Assembly (NCBI GenBank): GCA_944336625.1
Contig: CALVLF010000118.1
Span: 1-39,431 of the forward strand
DNA from: an uncultured Clostridia bacterium
Lineage (GTDB): Bacteria; Bacillota; Clostridia; Christensenellales; CAG-138
Length of the DNA: 39,431 nucleotides
Reading direction: 5' to 3'
This document shows, in pieces, positions 15,386-22,843 of this stretch (its first letter is position 1; each line of letters starts with the position of its first letter). The notes beneath the pieces were generated by a model, which saw only the letters and a program-made list of their open reading frames with translations, did no database searches and was not told where the DNA came from. Made by a program: the position numbers and the translations under genes.

Positions 15386-16081
15386 TTAGCCCTGGCTCCC
15401 CAGCGTAAAGGAGCGGGCCATACAGTATTTGCTTACGGATATCTCCTGCCGGCAAACATTATCCAGCAGGTTTTTTATATAGCTGAGTAAAAAACCATTA
15501 TATTTCACTTCCAAAACCATACGGAATGGGGACATCACCGGGCTGAGGGGCAGGCTGGGCGAAAAAATGTCCATGCTGCTTTCCGTTGCCCGAATATGGC
15601 TGTCAAATGTGATGCGTATATGGTTTTCCCTTGCGATGTAAGCCGTACGGTCATATTCCACGATGGTCTTGGGCCGGTAGCAGCGAGCCCGCATCAGAGA
15701 ATAACACTCCGCCGCGAAGGGCTCCTGATAGCTTAAAAGGGGCCCATATTCCCCACAGGCCAGCATTTCCCCGTCCTCTCGGGAAAGGCGGAGCGAGCGC
15801 TTGCGCTGATAGGGCCCTTCCTTCTGCTTCATCTCCAGCATGGCGAAATCCTGATTCGGGCTGTAAATCCGCAGGCGGATCTTGCGCCGCAGTTCAATGC
15901 CATCTAGCTTTTCATTATAATCCAGATTATCCGGCGTATCAAAATATAGGGAACGGATAGAGTAGCCCTGGGCGCCGTTATGGGAATCTGCCAGCATAAC
16001 GGTGGCCAGCTTCCCGCGCAGCGCGGTGCCAAGGCCAATATCGATGGCGTACTTTTTCTCCTCACGCATAACCGTATTCAT
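15386..16081 (-). CDS. VTC-domain protein (polyphosphate polymerase-like)
   Basis: 231 residues, a stand-alone VTC domain. The tunnel-fold pattern is clear: EEKKYAID near the start, IRSLYFDTP, RRKIRLRIY (basic residues that bind phosphate in yeast Vtc4), LEMKQKEG with a following KRS, VEYDRTAY, RITFDSHIRA, and VLEVKYNG with the metal-binding Glu. Yeast Vtc4 makes polyphosphate from ATP at a membrane. Bacterial stand-alone VTC proteins are little studied, so polyphosphate or another phosphoryl transfer is an inference. It lies 43 bp after the diguanylate cyclase and directly before DUF4956 and CotH. Confidence 0.9.
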   Translation of the reverse strand: MNTVMREEKKYAIDIGLGTALRGKLATVMLADSHNGAQGYSIRSLYFDTPDNLDYNEKLDGIELRRKIRLRIYSPNQDFAMLEMKQKEGPYQRKRSLRLSREDGEMLACGEYGPLLSYQEPFAAECYSLMRARCYRPKTIVEYDRTAYIARENHIRITFDSHIRATESSMDIFSPSLPLSPVMSPFRMVLEVKYNGFLLSYIKNLLDNVCRQEISVSKYCMARSFTLGSQG

Positions 16082-16124
16082 CTAAATTACCCCCGAGGCC
16101 AGACTTTCACAGAATATCCGATGC

Positions 16125-17426
16125 TCATCCTGTAAAATATTGGTTTTTCCCACGTGCCTTTGCAATATAAACCCGCTTATCTGCCGCGTAAACCAGTGCA
16201 GCATAATCGCAGCCATCCTCTGGAGAGAAGGCAATGCCGATACTACAGGATATAGGCCGGCCATCCAGCAGGCGAATGTTGCCAATACGTTCACAAAGCC
16301 GCTGGGCACAGTCCTCTGCCGCAACGCGTTCCCTTACTTCAGGTAGATAGGCGATGAACTCATCGCCCCCGATTCGGCCACAAATATCCCGCTTCTGCAA
16401 TTCCCTTTCCATGGCTCTGGCTACAGCACAGAGAATGGTATCACCCGCCTGGTGTCCGAAAGTATCATTGACGGATTTAAAATCGTCCAGGTCGATAAAA
16501 AGCAGAGCGGAAGGCCCCTTTTCTTTTCCCATACTATTACCTAAATGCTGTTGAAGGCCGCCGTAATTCAAAAGGCCCGTAAGAGGATCCTGCTCCGCCT
16601 GGCGCTGGGCCTTCAAAAGCTCCTGGTTTCGCGCCTTTTCTTCTAAATAGATATCCGTCACATCCGTACGGGTAAGGAGGATCATCTGGGTATCTCTGTC
16701 ATAATAGCGATATTCCAGTCTCTTGCGGGTATAGCCTCTCTTCTCCTCTAAAACCCCTACGGTAAAGGAATGAACTCCTTTTTCTTCAAGCTGCTCCAAT
16801 ACCCGGCCGATGCGCATCTGTTCGATGGTGTATTCCTGGTCTTCCGGCACTACAAATTCTCGCGCATAGTCCACCAGGGCCGTTTCGTAATCATCGCAAA
16901 CGGCGGGCGGCAGAGGTGTCCCATTCGTACTGCCGCTAAACATGACGTAGCTGTTTTTTTTAGCATCTAAATAAATGAAATAATCGCAGGAATTATAGAC
17001 AAATAAATCAATAATACTGCGCAGGAGGTGAACATCATTCGTTTGACGCACAAAAATATAAGCGCAGCTTTCCCCTTCCCCCGAGGATTGTAACATCGTT
17101 GTCACTGTAAGCCAGTTGTTTTCTCCGCGCCTGCTATAGGGAATATCCAGGGTAAAGCTCTCTTCCGCCATCTGCGCTGCCTTGATGAGGGAAGCGCAGG
17201 ATAGCCGCTGGTAGAGTAGCTCCCTATTCTTTGGGCTTAATATACCGCTGCATAATTCCAAATATTTCGACCAGCTCATCCAGGTATTTTCCCTATCCGG
17301 CCGATTTCGGCTTTGGAGGATCAGCACCTTGTCTCGATTCGGCTCCACCCGCAGCAGGACGTAATACATCATTCGATCTAACGCTTCCGCCAGGTAGCGC
17401 TTACCAACCTCAGGGGATCCACACAT
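16125..17426 (-). CDS. PAS-like/GGDEF diguanylate cyclase, first gene of the exopolysaccharide operon
   Basis: 433 residues, with no signal peptide or membrane segment, so soluble. Two PAS-like sensory regions occupy about residues 5-260 (the second ends in RTDVTDIYLEE, a typical PAS-to-GGDEF junction). The GGDEF domain starts at EQDPLTGLLNYGG, with FIDLDDFKSVNDTFGH (metal/GTP-binding Asp) and the intact active site RIGGDEF. It should make c-di-GMP from two GTP. The RxxD inhibitory site upstream of GGDEF is absent (the segment reads QKRD), so product inhibition may be lost. The ATG at 17426 is preferred over 17435 because AAGGA then sits 9 nt upstream. It is the first gene after the operon promoter. 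Confidence 0.92.
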   Translation of the reverse strand: MCGSPEVGKRYLAEALDRMMYYVLLRVEPNRDKVLILQSRNRPDRENTWMSWSKYLELCSGILSPKNRELLYQRLSCASLIKAAQMAEESFTLDIPYSRRGENNWLTVTTMLQSSGEGESCAYIFVRQTNDVHLLRSIIDLFVYNSCDYFIYLDAKKNSYVMFSGSTNGTPLPPAVCDDYETALVDYAREFVVPEDQEYTIEQMRIGRVLEQLEEKGVHSFTVGVLEEKRGYTRKRLEYRYYDRDTQMILLTRTDVTDIYLEEKARNQELLKAQRQAEQDPLTGLLNYGGLQQHLGNSMGKEKGPSALLFIDLDDFKSVNDTFGHQAGDTILCAVARAMERELQKRDICGRIGGDEFIAYLPEVRERVAAEDCAQRLCERIGNIRLLDGRPISCSIGIAFSPEDGCDYAALVYAADKRVYIAKARGKNQYFTG

Positions 17427-17492
17427 AGCTTTCATTCCTTCCCAAAGAAACCTGATTAAAAATAGACAAGCTCTGCTTATCCGCTGTTCATT

Positions 17493-17521
17493 ACTATATC
17501 ACACTGCATTTTCCTTTTCAA
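17493..17521 (-). promoter_or_regulatory. Promoter of the eight-gene exopolysaccharide operon
   Basis: Minus strand TTGAAA (17521-17516), 17-nt spacer, TATAGT (17498-17493). The predicted leader before the first gene is about 60 nt. No c-di-GMP riboswitch is seen in it. Confidence 0.65.
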
Positions 17522-17613
17522 CTTTCAGCAAGCCTCTCCGGCGTCATTTTCCCGGGCATAAAGAATATTTGCAAATTACATAGAATCAATTATAAAAACA
17601 AGAACTATTATTA

Positions 17614-17642
17614 TTGACAGCTCTATTTCTTTCCTCTACAAT
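17614..17642 (+). promoter_or_regulatory. Promoter of the divergent diguanylate cyclase gene
   Basis: Consensus TTGACA, 17-nt spacer, TACAAT. Its -35 lies about 93 bp from the -35 of the divergent operon promoter, so a shared regulator could sit between them. Confidence 0.8.
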
Positions 17643-17670
17643 AACAATATCCTTATTGGGGAGATATATA

Positions 17671-19578
17671 ATGAAAAGCTATTTCGTACATTGGCGCAGC
17701 CCTTTGGCTGTGACGGTGCTGTTTGTTTTGCTCATTTCAACTGCGACTTATTTTGTAACAAGCCGTATCAGCGATGCAGAAGAAGAAAAAAGCTTTGCAG
17801 CCTTGACCAATGAAGCGAAAACGTTTGCAACCAGCTGGCAGCAAAGCATGGATGCCGACCGCAATCAGCTGCAAATCCTTGCCTTAGCCATTAGCGAGCT
17901 AATAGAATCCGGCTTGGAAAAAGTGCCAGCATTTTTAGATGCATATAGCAATACAGGTACCTTTTCCCGTTTGGAGCTGCTTTTGCCTGATGATAAAATT
18001 ATAGCTGCGGATGGCGTTCATGTGGATCAAACCGGGCATCTTTCCTTCGCCTTGGAATCGCAACACGGCATACATATTTCAGATCGGGTGACCGACTGGG
18101 ACGGTGACGGCTATGTGGTGCGCCATTTTATACCCATCATGCAGGATGGCGAAACCGTTGCCATGTTTTATGGTGTCATCGATCTTAATACGCTGGAGAG
18201 GAATCTCCTCTATACCCCTTATGGAGGCGAAGCAGCCGTATATGTCATCGATGGTGCAACGGGTGATTTTCTGTTGGATACATGGCATCAAGAGTTGGGA
18301 AACATCTGGGAGCTTGGCAGCCGCCCTCATGCCGAAGGGTATAATAACGACCAGCTTCGCCAGGGACTCATAAATGGAGAAAGCAATTATGTGGTTTTTG
18401 TCTCTGAAACGACAGGAGAATATCTCTATTTTTATTATATGCCCCTGGAAATTAATCAATGGCGCGTAGCCCTATCCGTTCCGGAGAACCTGGTCTTTCA
18501 AGATGCAAACAATATACGCCGCCTGATTAATCTGCTTATTATAATCGAAGGGATTCTCTGCCTCGGTTATATCCTCTGGATGATTCAATACGTTCGGCGG
18601 GAAACCGGTGAAAAGCAGCGCCGGCTTGATTCCCTCAGCAACGTTTATGATGTGGAAAAACTGCTTTTCAACGGCCATGAGCACCCGGAAAACATATCGA
18701 AAGCTCTGGAGATCATTGCCAAGATGCTTTCCGCCAAGCGCGTCTCTTTTACGGCAATGCCAAAAGATGGCCCTGCTGAAAGGTTTCTTTGGGAATCCGG
18801 AGGCGAATCTGAACTGGGCAGCGCCCTGCTCAGCAGCGCGCCAGACCTGCTTCGTTATTTTTCCGCCGGGCATAAAGACCTCTGTGTATACACCCTGCCG
18901 AACGTCCGTGCCATCGTTCCAAAGGCGCCCAGCGAAATGACCAGCCTTGCCGCCATCCCTGCTGAGGATATGGAGGGCAATATTCTCGGCGTGCTCTCTG
19001 CTTCCGGCTTTTCAAAAAGCCTTGGCCACGCTGCTATTCTGCGAAGCTTCAGCTTTAGCTTTGTGATGCTTTGCAATAATCTAAGCACCTATCGCCTTAT
19101 GCAAAGAAAGAGCGAGCGGGACGCCCTGACGGGGCTGTATAACCGGAACCGCTATGAGCAGGACCGGCGCCACATTGCAGCGCAATGCCGGGAAAATCTT
19201 GGGTGTCTTTATGTAGATGCGAATGGGCTCCATGAACTGAACAATAGCCGGGGCCACGAAGCGGGCGACCATCTGCTTTGTGCGGTAGCGGATGAATTAT
19301 GCAATCAGTTCGGAGAGGCCCATACATATCGGATTGGCGGCGACGAATTTGTGGTTTTTACCCTAGATTTACCAGAAGAGGAGATTAGCCAGCGCTGTAA
19401 AGCTGCCCTCCAAAGCTTAAAAAAGCGCAATTATTCCATTTCCTTTGGGATTGCCTGGCAAGCTCTTCCCGTAACAGAAACGGAACTTGCAAGCCTAATA
19501 AAATCCGCAGAAAAGCGGATGTATGCTGCCAAGCAGATCTATTACAGCGACCCAACCCATGACAGGCGGACGCGATAG
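17671..19578 (+). CDS. Membrane sensor diguanylate cyclase (dCache-like, GGDEF)
   Basis: 635 residues. A first membrane helix (about 13-32) and a second (about 290-312) flank an extracellular domain of about 255 residues that resembles a dCache ligand-binding domain (PIMQDGETVAMFYGVIDL, then PLEINQWRVALSVPE). A GAF-like region of about 140 residues follows, then a GGDEF domain (RDALTGLYNRNRYEQD, DANGLHELNNSRGHEAGD, RIGGDEFVVF). The active site is intact, but the RxxD inhibitory site is missing. The ATG has GGGGAG 7 nt upstream. It is monocistronic and divergent from the exopolysaccharide operon, so it may add an outside signal to the same c-di-GMP pool. The ligand is unknown. Confidence 0.9.
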   Translation: MKSYFVHWRSPLAVTVLFVLLISTATYFVTSRISDAEEEKSFAALTNEAKTFATSWQQSMDADRNQLQILALAISELIESGLEKVPAFLDAYSNTGTFSRLELLLPDDKIIAADGVHVDQTGHLSFALESQHGIHISDRVTDWDGDGYVVRHFIPIMQDGETVAMFYGVIDLNTLERNLLYTPYGGEAAVYVIDGATGDFLLDTWHQELGNIWELGSRPHAEGYNNDQLRQGLINGESNYVVFVSETTGEYLYFYYMPLEINQWRVALSVPENLVFQDANNIRRLINLLIIIEGILCLGYILWMIQYVRRETGEKQRRLDSLSNVYDVEKLLFNGHEHPENISKALEIIAKMLSAKRVSFTAMPKDGPAERFLWESGGESELGSALLSSAPDLLRYFSAGHKDLCVYTLPNVRAIVPKAPSEMTSLAAIPAEDMEGNILGVLSASGFSKSLGHAAILRSFSFSFVMLCNNLSTYRLMQRKSERDALTGLYNRNRYEQDRRHIAAQCRENLGCLYVDANGLHELNNSRGHEAGDHLLCAVADELCNQFGEAHTYRIGGDEFVVFTLDLPEEEISQRCKAALQSLKKRNYSISFGIAWQALPVTETELASLIKSAEKRMYAAKQIYYSDPTHDRRTR

Positions 19579-19608
19579 CGAATTTCGCCTCCATGCTTGG
19601 AACGCCTT

Positions 19609-19645
19609 AATCCAGCCAGGCAAGCTGCCTGGCTGGATTCCTGTT
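19609..19645 (+). terminator. Long-stem terminator after the diguanylate cyclase gene
   Basis: Perfect 14-bp inverted repeat (AATCCAGCCAGGCA/TGCCTGGCTGGATT) with a 3-nt loop, 30 nt after the stop codon. The T tract is weak (CCTGTTT), but the stem is very stable. Confidence 0.65.
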
Positions 19646-19669
19646 TAAACAAACACATTAGGCTAGATA

Positions 19670-19697
19670 TGAAAAGCCCCTTTACAGGGGCTTTTCA
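19670..19697 (-). terminator. Bidirectional terminator after the MATE gene
   Basis: 11-bp palindrome TGAAAAGCCCC/GGGGCTTTTCA with a 6-nt loop. Both strands read GGGGCTTTTC, so it can stop the apbE-MATE transcript and back up the preceding terminator. Confidence 0.75.
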
Positions 19698-19717
19698 TAA
19701 AGTAAAGGCAGATGATT

Positions 19718-21112
19718 TTACGCCTGCATGGAAACAGGTTCTTCCTGCGCCGCCTCCTGTCCATTTCGCCGCACCAGCCTACGATATGTAACGAAATAGA
19801 AAATCAGTTCTACAAAGAATGTAACGACCCAGGATACGGGATAGGAAAGATAGAGCATCTGCAGGGTGCTCCACCGGGCAAAAAAGGTATAAACCCATAC
19901 GATCCGCAGGCCGCAGATACCTCCCATAACAACGACCATGGGAGTCAGGGAAGTACCCATGCCCCGCATAGCGGCTACCATTACATCGATACAGCCCATA
20001 AAGAAATACACTACATTCACAGTAAACAAGCGCATGATTCCATAAGATACAGCCTCCGGATCCGTGGGGAGATACAGGCCGATGAGGGCTGCGCTAAACA
20101 GGAAGCACAGCGCCGTCATCCCTATCCCCACCAAAATGACAACCGTCAGGGAGATGGCAACAATCTTATGGATGCGTTTATACTGGCGGGCACCCACGTT
20201 TTGCCCGGTGAAGGCCAAAGTAGCCTGGGCAATGCCATTCATGCTCGTATAGATGAAGCCTTCCAAATTGCTGGAAGCCGCATTTCCCGCCATAACCACG
20301 GCGCCGAAAGAATTGATGGACGACTGTATGATTACGTTGGAGATGGAAAAAACCGTCCCCTGCAGGCCCGCAGGTATTCCAATGCGCAGGATTGCCAGAA
20401 CCTTGTCTTTCTTCAGGCCTAACTTATTAAACCGCAGCTGCAGGCATCCCTCCGTACGCACCAGGCATAATACAATAAGCGTAGCGGAAATATACTGGGC
20501 AATTACTGTTGCAATAGCAACGCCAGCTACCCCCAGCTTAAACTGGATAACGAGATATAGGTTTAAAATGACGTTTACGATGCCGGAAATTGACAAATAG
20601 TATAAGGGTTGCCGTGTATTGCCAACCGCCCGCAGAATCGCCGCCCCAAAGTTGTAAACCATGCTGGCCGGGATGCTCAAAAAGAATATCCGCAGATATA
20701 GGGCAGATTGCTCCAGCACCTCCGCCGGGGAATCCATAAGCTCCAGCATGAACCGGGAAGCGAAAAAGCCAAAAACGCCTACACAGACCCCTACGATTAC
20801 ACTCAGCGTCAGGGCCGTATGTACCGTTTCGCTCACATCCTTATAGTTCTTTGCCCCATAGTGCTGCGATACGGCTACGCTCACCCCCACAGAAAAACCC
20901 ATAAACAGGTTAATCATTAAATTGACCAGGCTTGTAGTGGATCCGACGGCGGCCAGGGCCGTGCTGCTGGCATAGCGGCCTACTACAATAATATCCGCCG
21001 CATTATATAAAAGCTGAAGCAGGCCCGTAAAAATTACGGGTATTGAATAAATCAGTATTTTTTTCAGGAGCGGACCATGGCACATGTCCATCTCATATTT
21101 GCTGCGCTTCAT
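19718..21112 (-). CDS. MATE family multidrug/cation antiporter
   Basis: 464 residues with about twelve membrane helices in two halves, the normal MATE size. Typical motifs include the N-terminal LLKKILIYSIPVIFTGLLQ, NAADIIVVGRYAS, and AVAVSQHYGAKNYKD-type loop sequence (AVSQHYGAKN), repeated in the second half as AFTGQNVGARQYKR. MATE proteins export cationic drugs or metabolites in exchange for Na+ or H+. Substrates cannot be predicted. The ATG at 21112 follows the apbE stop by 7 nt; a TTG at 21127 would overlap apbE. It is co-transcribed with apbE. Confidence 0.93.
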   Translation of the reverse strand: MKRSKYEMDMCHGPLLKKILIYSIPVIFTGLLQLLYNAADIIVVGRYASSTALAAVGSTTSLVNLMINLFMGFSVGVSVAVSQHYGAKNYKDVSETVHTALTLSVIVGVCVGVFGFFASRFMLELMDSPAEVLEQSALYLRIFFLSIPASMVYNFGAAILRAVGNTRQPLYYLSISGIVNVILNLYLVIQFKLGVAGVAIATVIAQYISATLIVLCLVRTEGCLQLRFNKLGLKKDKVLAILRIGIPAGLQGTVFSISNVIIQSSINSFGAVVMAGNAASSNLEGFIYTSMNGIAQATLAFTGQNVGARQYKRIHKIVAISLTVVILVGIGMTALCFLFSAALIGLYLPTDPEAVSYGIMRLFTVNVVYFFMGCIDVMVAAMRGMGTSLTPMVVVMGGICGLRIVWVYTFFARWSTLQMLYLSYPVSWVVTFFVELIFYFVTYRRLVRRNGQEAAQEEPVSMQA

Positions 21113-21119
21113 AGTAATA

Positions 21120-22109
21120 TTACTCAAGTTCTATCCTTGCCTCCATTTCATTTGAAGCGATGATCTTACCTGAATTCAAAACAAACAAGGCCGATGCGCC
21201 ATACTCTTCCGCCAGCTCCATTCCTCTTTCCGGCCCCAGGACAAAGCAAGCCGTGCTCAGGGCATCTGCAAGAAGGGAGCTGTCCGATAAGATTGTAACC
21301 GCGCATAAACCATTCTGTACAGGATAACCTGTTTCCGGGTCTAAAATATGATGATACCGCACCCCTCCCAAATCAAATCCACGTTCGTACGTGCCGCTGG
21401 TAACCAAAGTTTCTCCCCCTGTAATGGGTAGAACAGCAAAATAATCTCCTGGATTTCCCGTTGGATCCTGAATGCCGATCCGCCAGCTTTCATTTAAGGA
21501 CTTTTCCCCCAAGGTTTTTACGTTGCCGCCAATATTGATGATCGCGCGGCTTGCGCCCCGCTCAGCCAGATAATCCAGGATGCAGTCCGCCACATATCCC
21601 TTTGCAACTCCGCCTAGGTCGATTTGCTGGCCGGGTTGCAGGGATACCCAGGAACCGTCTATGTTTATCCCTCGATAATCGATATGGGTTACTGCCTCCT
21701 CCAGTGCTGCTGGCTCCGGCAGGGTTGGAGAATCGGCTAGAAAATCCCAAAGATCCATTGCAGGGGCTACCGTTATATCAAAAGCACCGCCGCTTTTTTC
21801 CCCTACGTCCAGAGCCACTTGCAGGATCGCAAGCGTATCCTCGCTAACAGATACGGGGGCGCCGCCCGCCGTATTCAAGCGCCATACATCGCTTTCTTCC
21901 CGGAACCGGCTCAGAAGCTCTTCATAACGGCCGCATTCCGCCAGAGCATCTTGCAGCACTTCCTCCGGGCAATATCCGCTGAGCGTAACGACCGTATCAA
22001 AATAATAGCCTACTGCCGTATTTTGCTGCGGCGAACAGCCGCTTAAAGTCAAAAAAACAGCCGGCAGGATTATGCAGGCCAGCGTATGTACAAGCAGAAT
22101 TCTTCGCAT
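21120..22109 (-). CDS. apbE: FAD:protein FMN transferase (ApbE), lipoprotein
   Basis: 329 residues. A lipoprotein signal ends in LTLSGC (about residues 19-24), so it acts outside the membrane. ApbE moves FMN from FAD onto a threonine of target flavoproteins in the presence of Mg2+. Visible motifs are YYFDTVVTLSGY, GAFDITVAP, the FAD-binding DLGGVAKGYVAD, SGTYERGF, HHILDPETGYP, and DALSTACFVLG with the metal-ligand Asp. The start is the ATG with AGGTGG 5 nt upstream rather than a GTG 9 nt earlier. No target such as an Rnf/Nqr subunit or FMN-binding domain protein is encoded in this window, so its substrate lies elsewhere. Confidence 0.95.
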   Translation of the reverse strand: MRRILLVHTLACIILPAVFLTLSGCSPQQNTAVGYYFDTVVTLSGYCPEEVLQDALAECGRYEELLSRFREESDVWRLNTAGGAPVSVSEDTLAILQVALDVGEKSGGAFDITVAPAMDLWDFLADSPTLPEPAALEEAVTHIDYRGINIDGSWVSLQPGQQIDLGGVAKGYVADCILDYLAERGASRAIINIGGNVKTLGEKSLNESWRIGIQDPTGNPGDYFAVLPITGGETLVTSGTYERGFDLGGVRYHHILDPETGYPVQNGLCAVTILSDSSLLADALSTACFVLGPERGMELAEEYGASALFVLNSGKIIASNEMEARIELE

Positions 22110-22118
22110 AGCCACCAC

Positions 22119-22454
22119 CTTATATCATGTAATGCATGCTTTTCTGCCCTTTGTTGCAAGGGTATCCTTACGGTATCATAAAGTACAGGCAAAGACAAGC
22201 CCTTCCGCGCAGCATATATGATAACTCTTTTTATGAAAAGCAGCATTATTTCCTCATAATATACGCACATGCTGGAAAAACCTTTGCCAGGCGGCGCATC
22301 GTTAATAAATAAACGCAGTTGGCATCCTATTGAAGTACAAGCCTATCTTCCGCAAAGACTCCGCTTTTACAAATATTCGTCGGATTCTTCAACGCAAATC
22401 CTCTTCTTTGGAACATTTTAACTATATATTAAGTAAATAATATTACAGAAAATA
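22119..22454. other. Intergenic region between apbE and the liv operon
   Basis: About 335 bp between divergent units. It becomes AT-rich toward the right. No convincing gene, riboswitch or repeat is seen. Short reading frames here lack ribosome binding sites. The apbE promoter must lie in the left part but could not be placed with confidence. Confidence 0.5.
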
Positions 22455-22483
22455 TTGACTTTTGTTTCTTGCTGTGCTATTAT
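22455..22483 (+). promoter_or_regulatory. Promoter of the small ORF and liv operon
   Basis: TTGACT, 17-nt spacer, TATTAT, about 48 nt upstream of the small ORF. No other promoter is seen before livJ, so this one probably drives the whole operon. Confidence 0.75.
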
Positions 22484-22530
22484 TTGCCCAATGTTAGCGT
22501 ATGAATATTTTTGAGAAAGGAGCAGCAGCC

Positions 22531-22752
22531 ATGATGGAGCATATTGCATCTATGAATATGTGTGGCGCATGGAATCATGCGTCTGGTACTGCTGCTTGTT
22601 TTGCAAATAGGACTGGCCATGTATCTGTACTGGGCACCGCTTTTGCGGTGTCCATTATTATTTGCCTGCACATCGGTATCGTATGCCTGCTTAGCCTTTG
22701 CCTTCTGGTAGGCCTAATTCGCCTCCTGGTAGGAAGCAAGCGCCGTCTTTAA
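22531..22752 (+). CDS. Small membrane protein preceding livJ (possible leader)
   Basis: 73 residues, unrecognised. The first 40 residues are polar with several Cys and His, followed by a long hydrophobic stretch (about 41-68) rich in Leu, Ile and Val, and a basic end (GSKRRL). AAGGAG lies 8 nt upstream of the ATG; a TTG-like longer frame from 22501 lacks a site. It sits between a strong promoter and the liv operon, 91 bp before livJ. It may be a real small membrane protein, or a regulatory leader peptide for branched-chain amino acid uptake. A membrane helix is always rich in these residues, so the leader idea is only an inference. Confidence 0.5.
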   Translation: MMEHIASMNMCGAWNHASGTAACFANRTGHVSVLGTAFAVSIIICLHIGIVCLLSLCLLVGLIRLLVGSKRRL

Positions 22753-22781
22753 GCCGGACCTTTTAAAGTTCGTATGCTTAG

Positions 22782-22810
22782 GCGGCGCCGTTACAGCGGG
22801 GCCGCTTTTA
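22782..22810 (+). promoter_or_regulatory. GC-rich hairpin with short T run before livJ
   Basis: GCGGC/GCCGC stem with two further possible pairs after a mismatch, followed by TTTTA, between the small ORF and livJ. It could act as a leaky terminator or attenuator. The T run is short and no clear competing structure was found. Confidence 0.35.
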
Positions 22811-22843
22811 AGTATAAAGATTAACCTTATAAGGAGAAGAAAA

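Noticed and set aside
17521..17560. A stretch resembling the AAGCCTCCGG part of a c-di-GMP-I riboswitch near the cyclase promoters
   Set aside because: The other conserved half is missing, and it lies upstream of both predicted transcript starts, so it would not be transcribed as a leader.
22070..22270. A 66-codon open frame upstream of and overlapping apbE
   Set aside because: No ribosome site, it overlaps the apbE signal sequence in another frame, and it has no recognisable features.
22753..22843. T-box leader upstream of livJ
   Set aside because: No T-box consensus or specifier structure is visible in the short gap.
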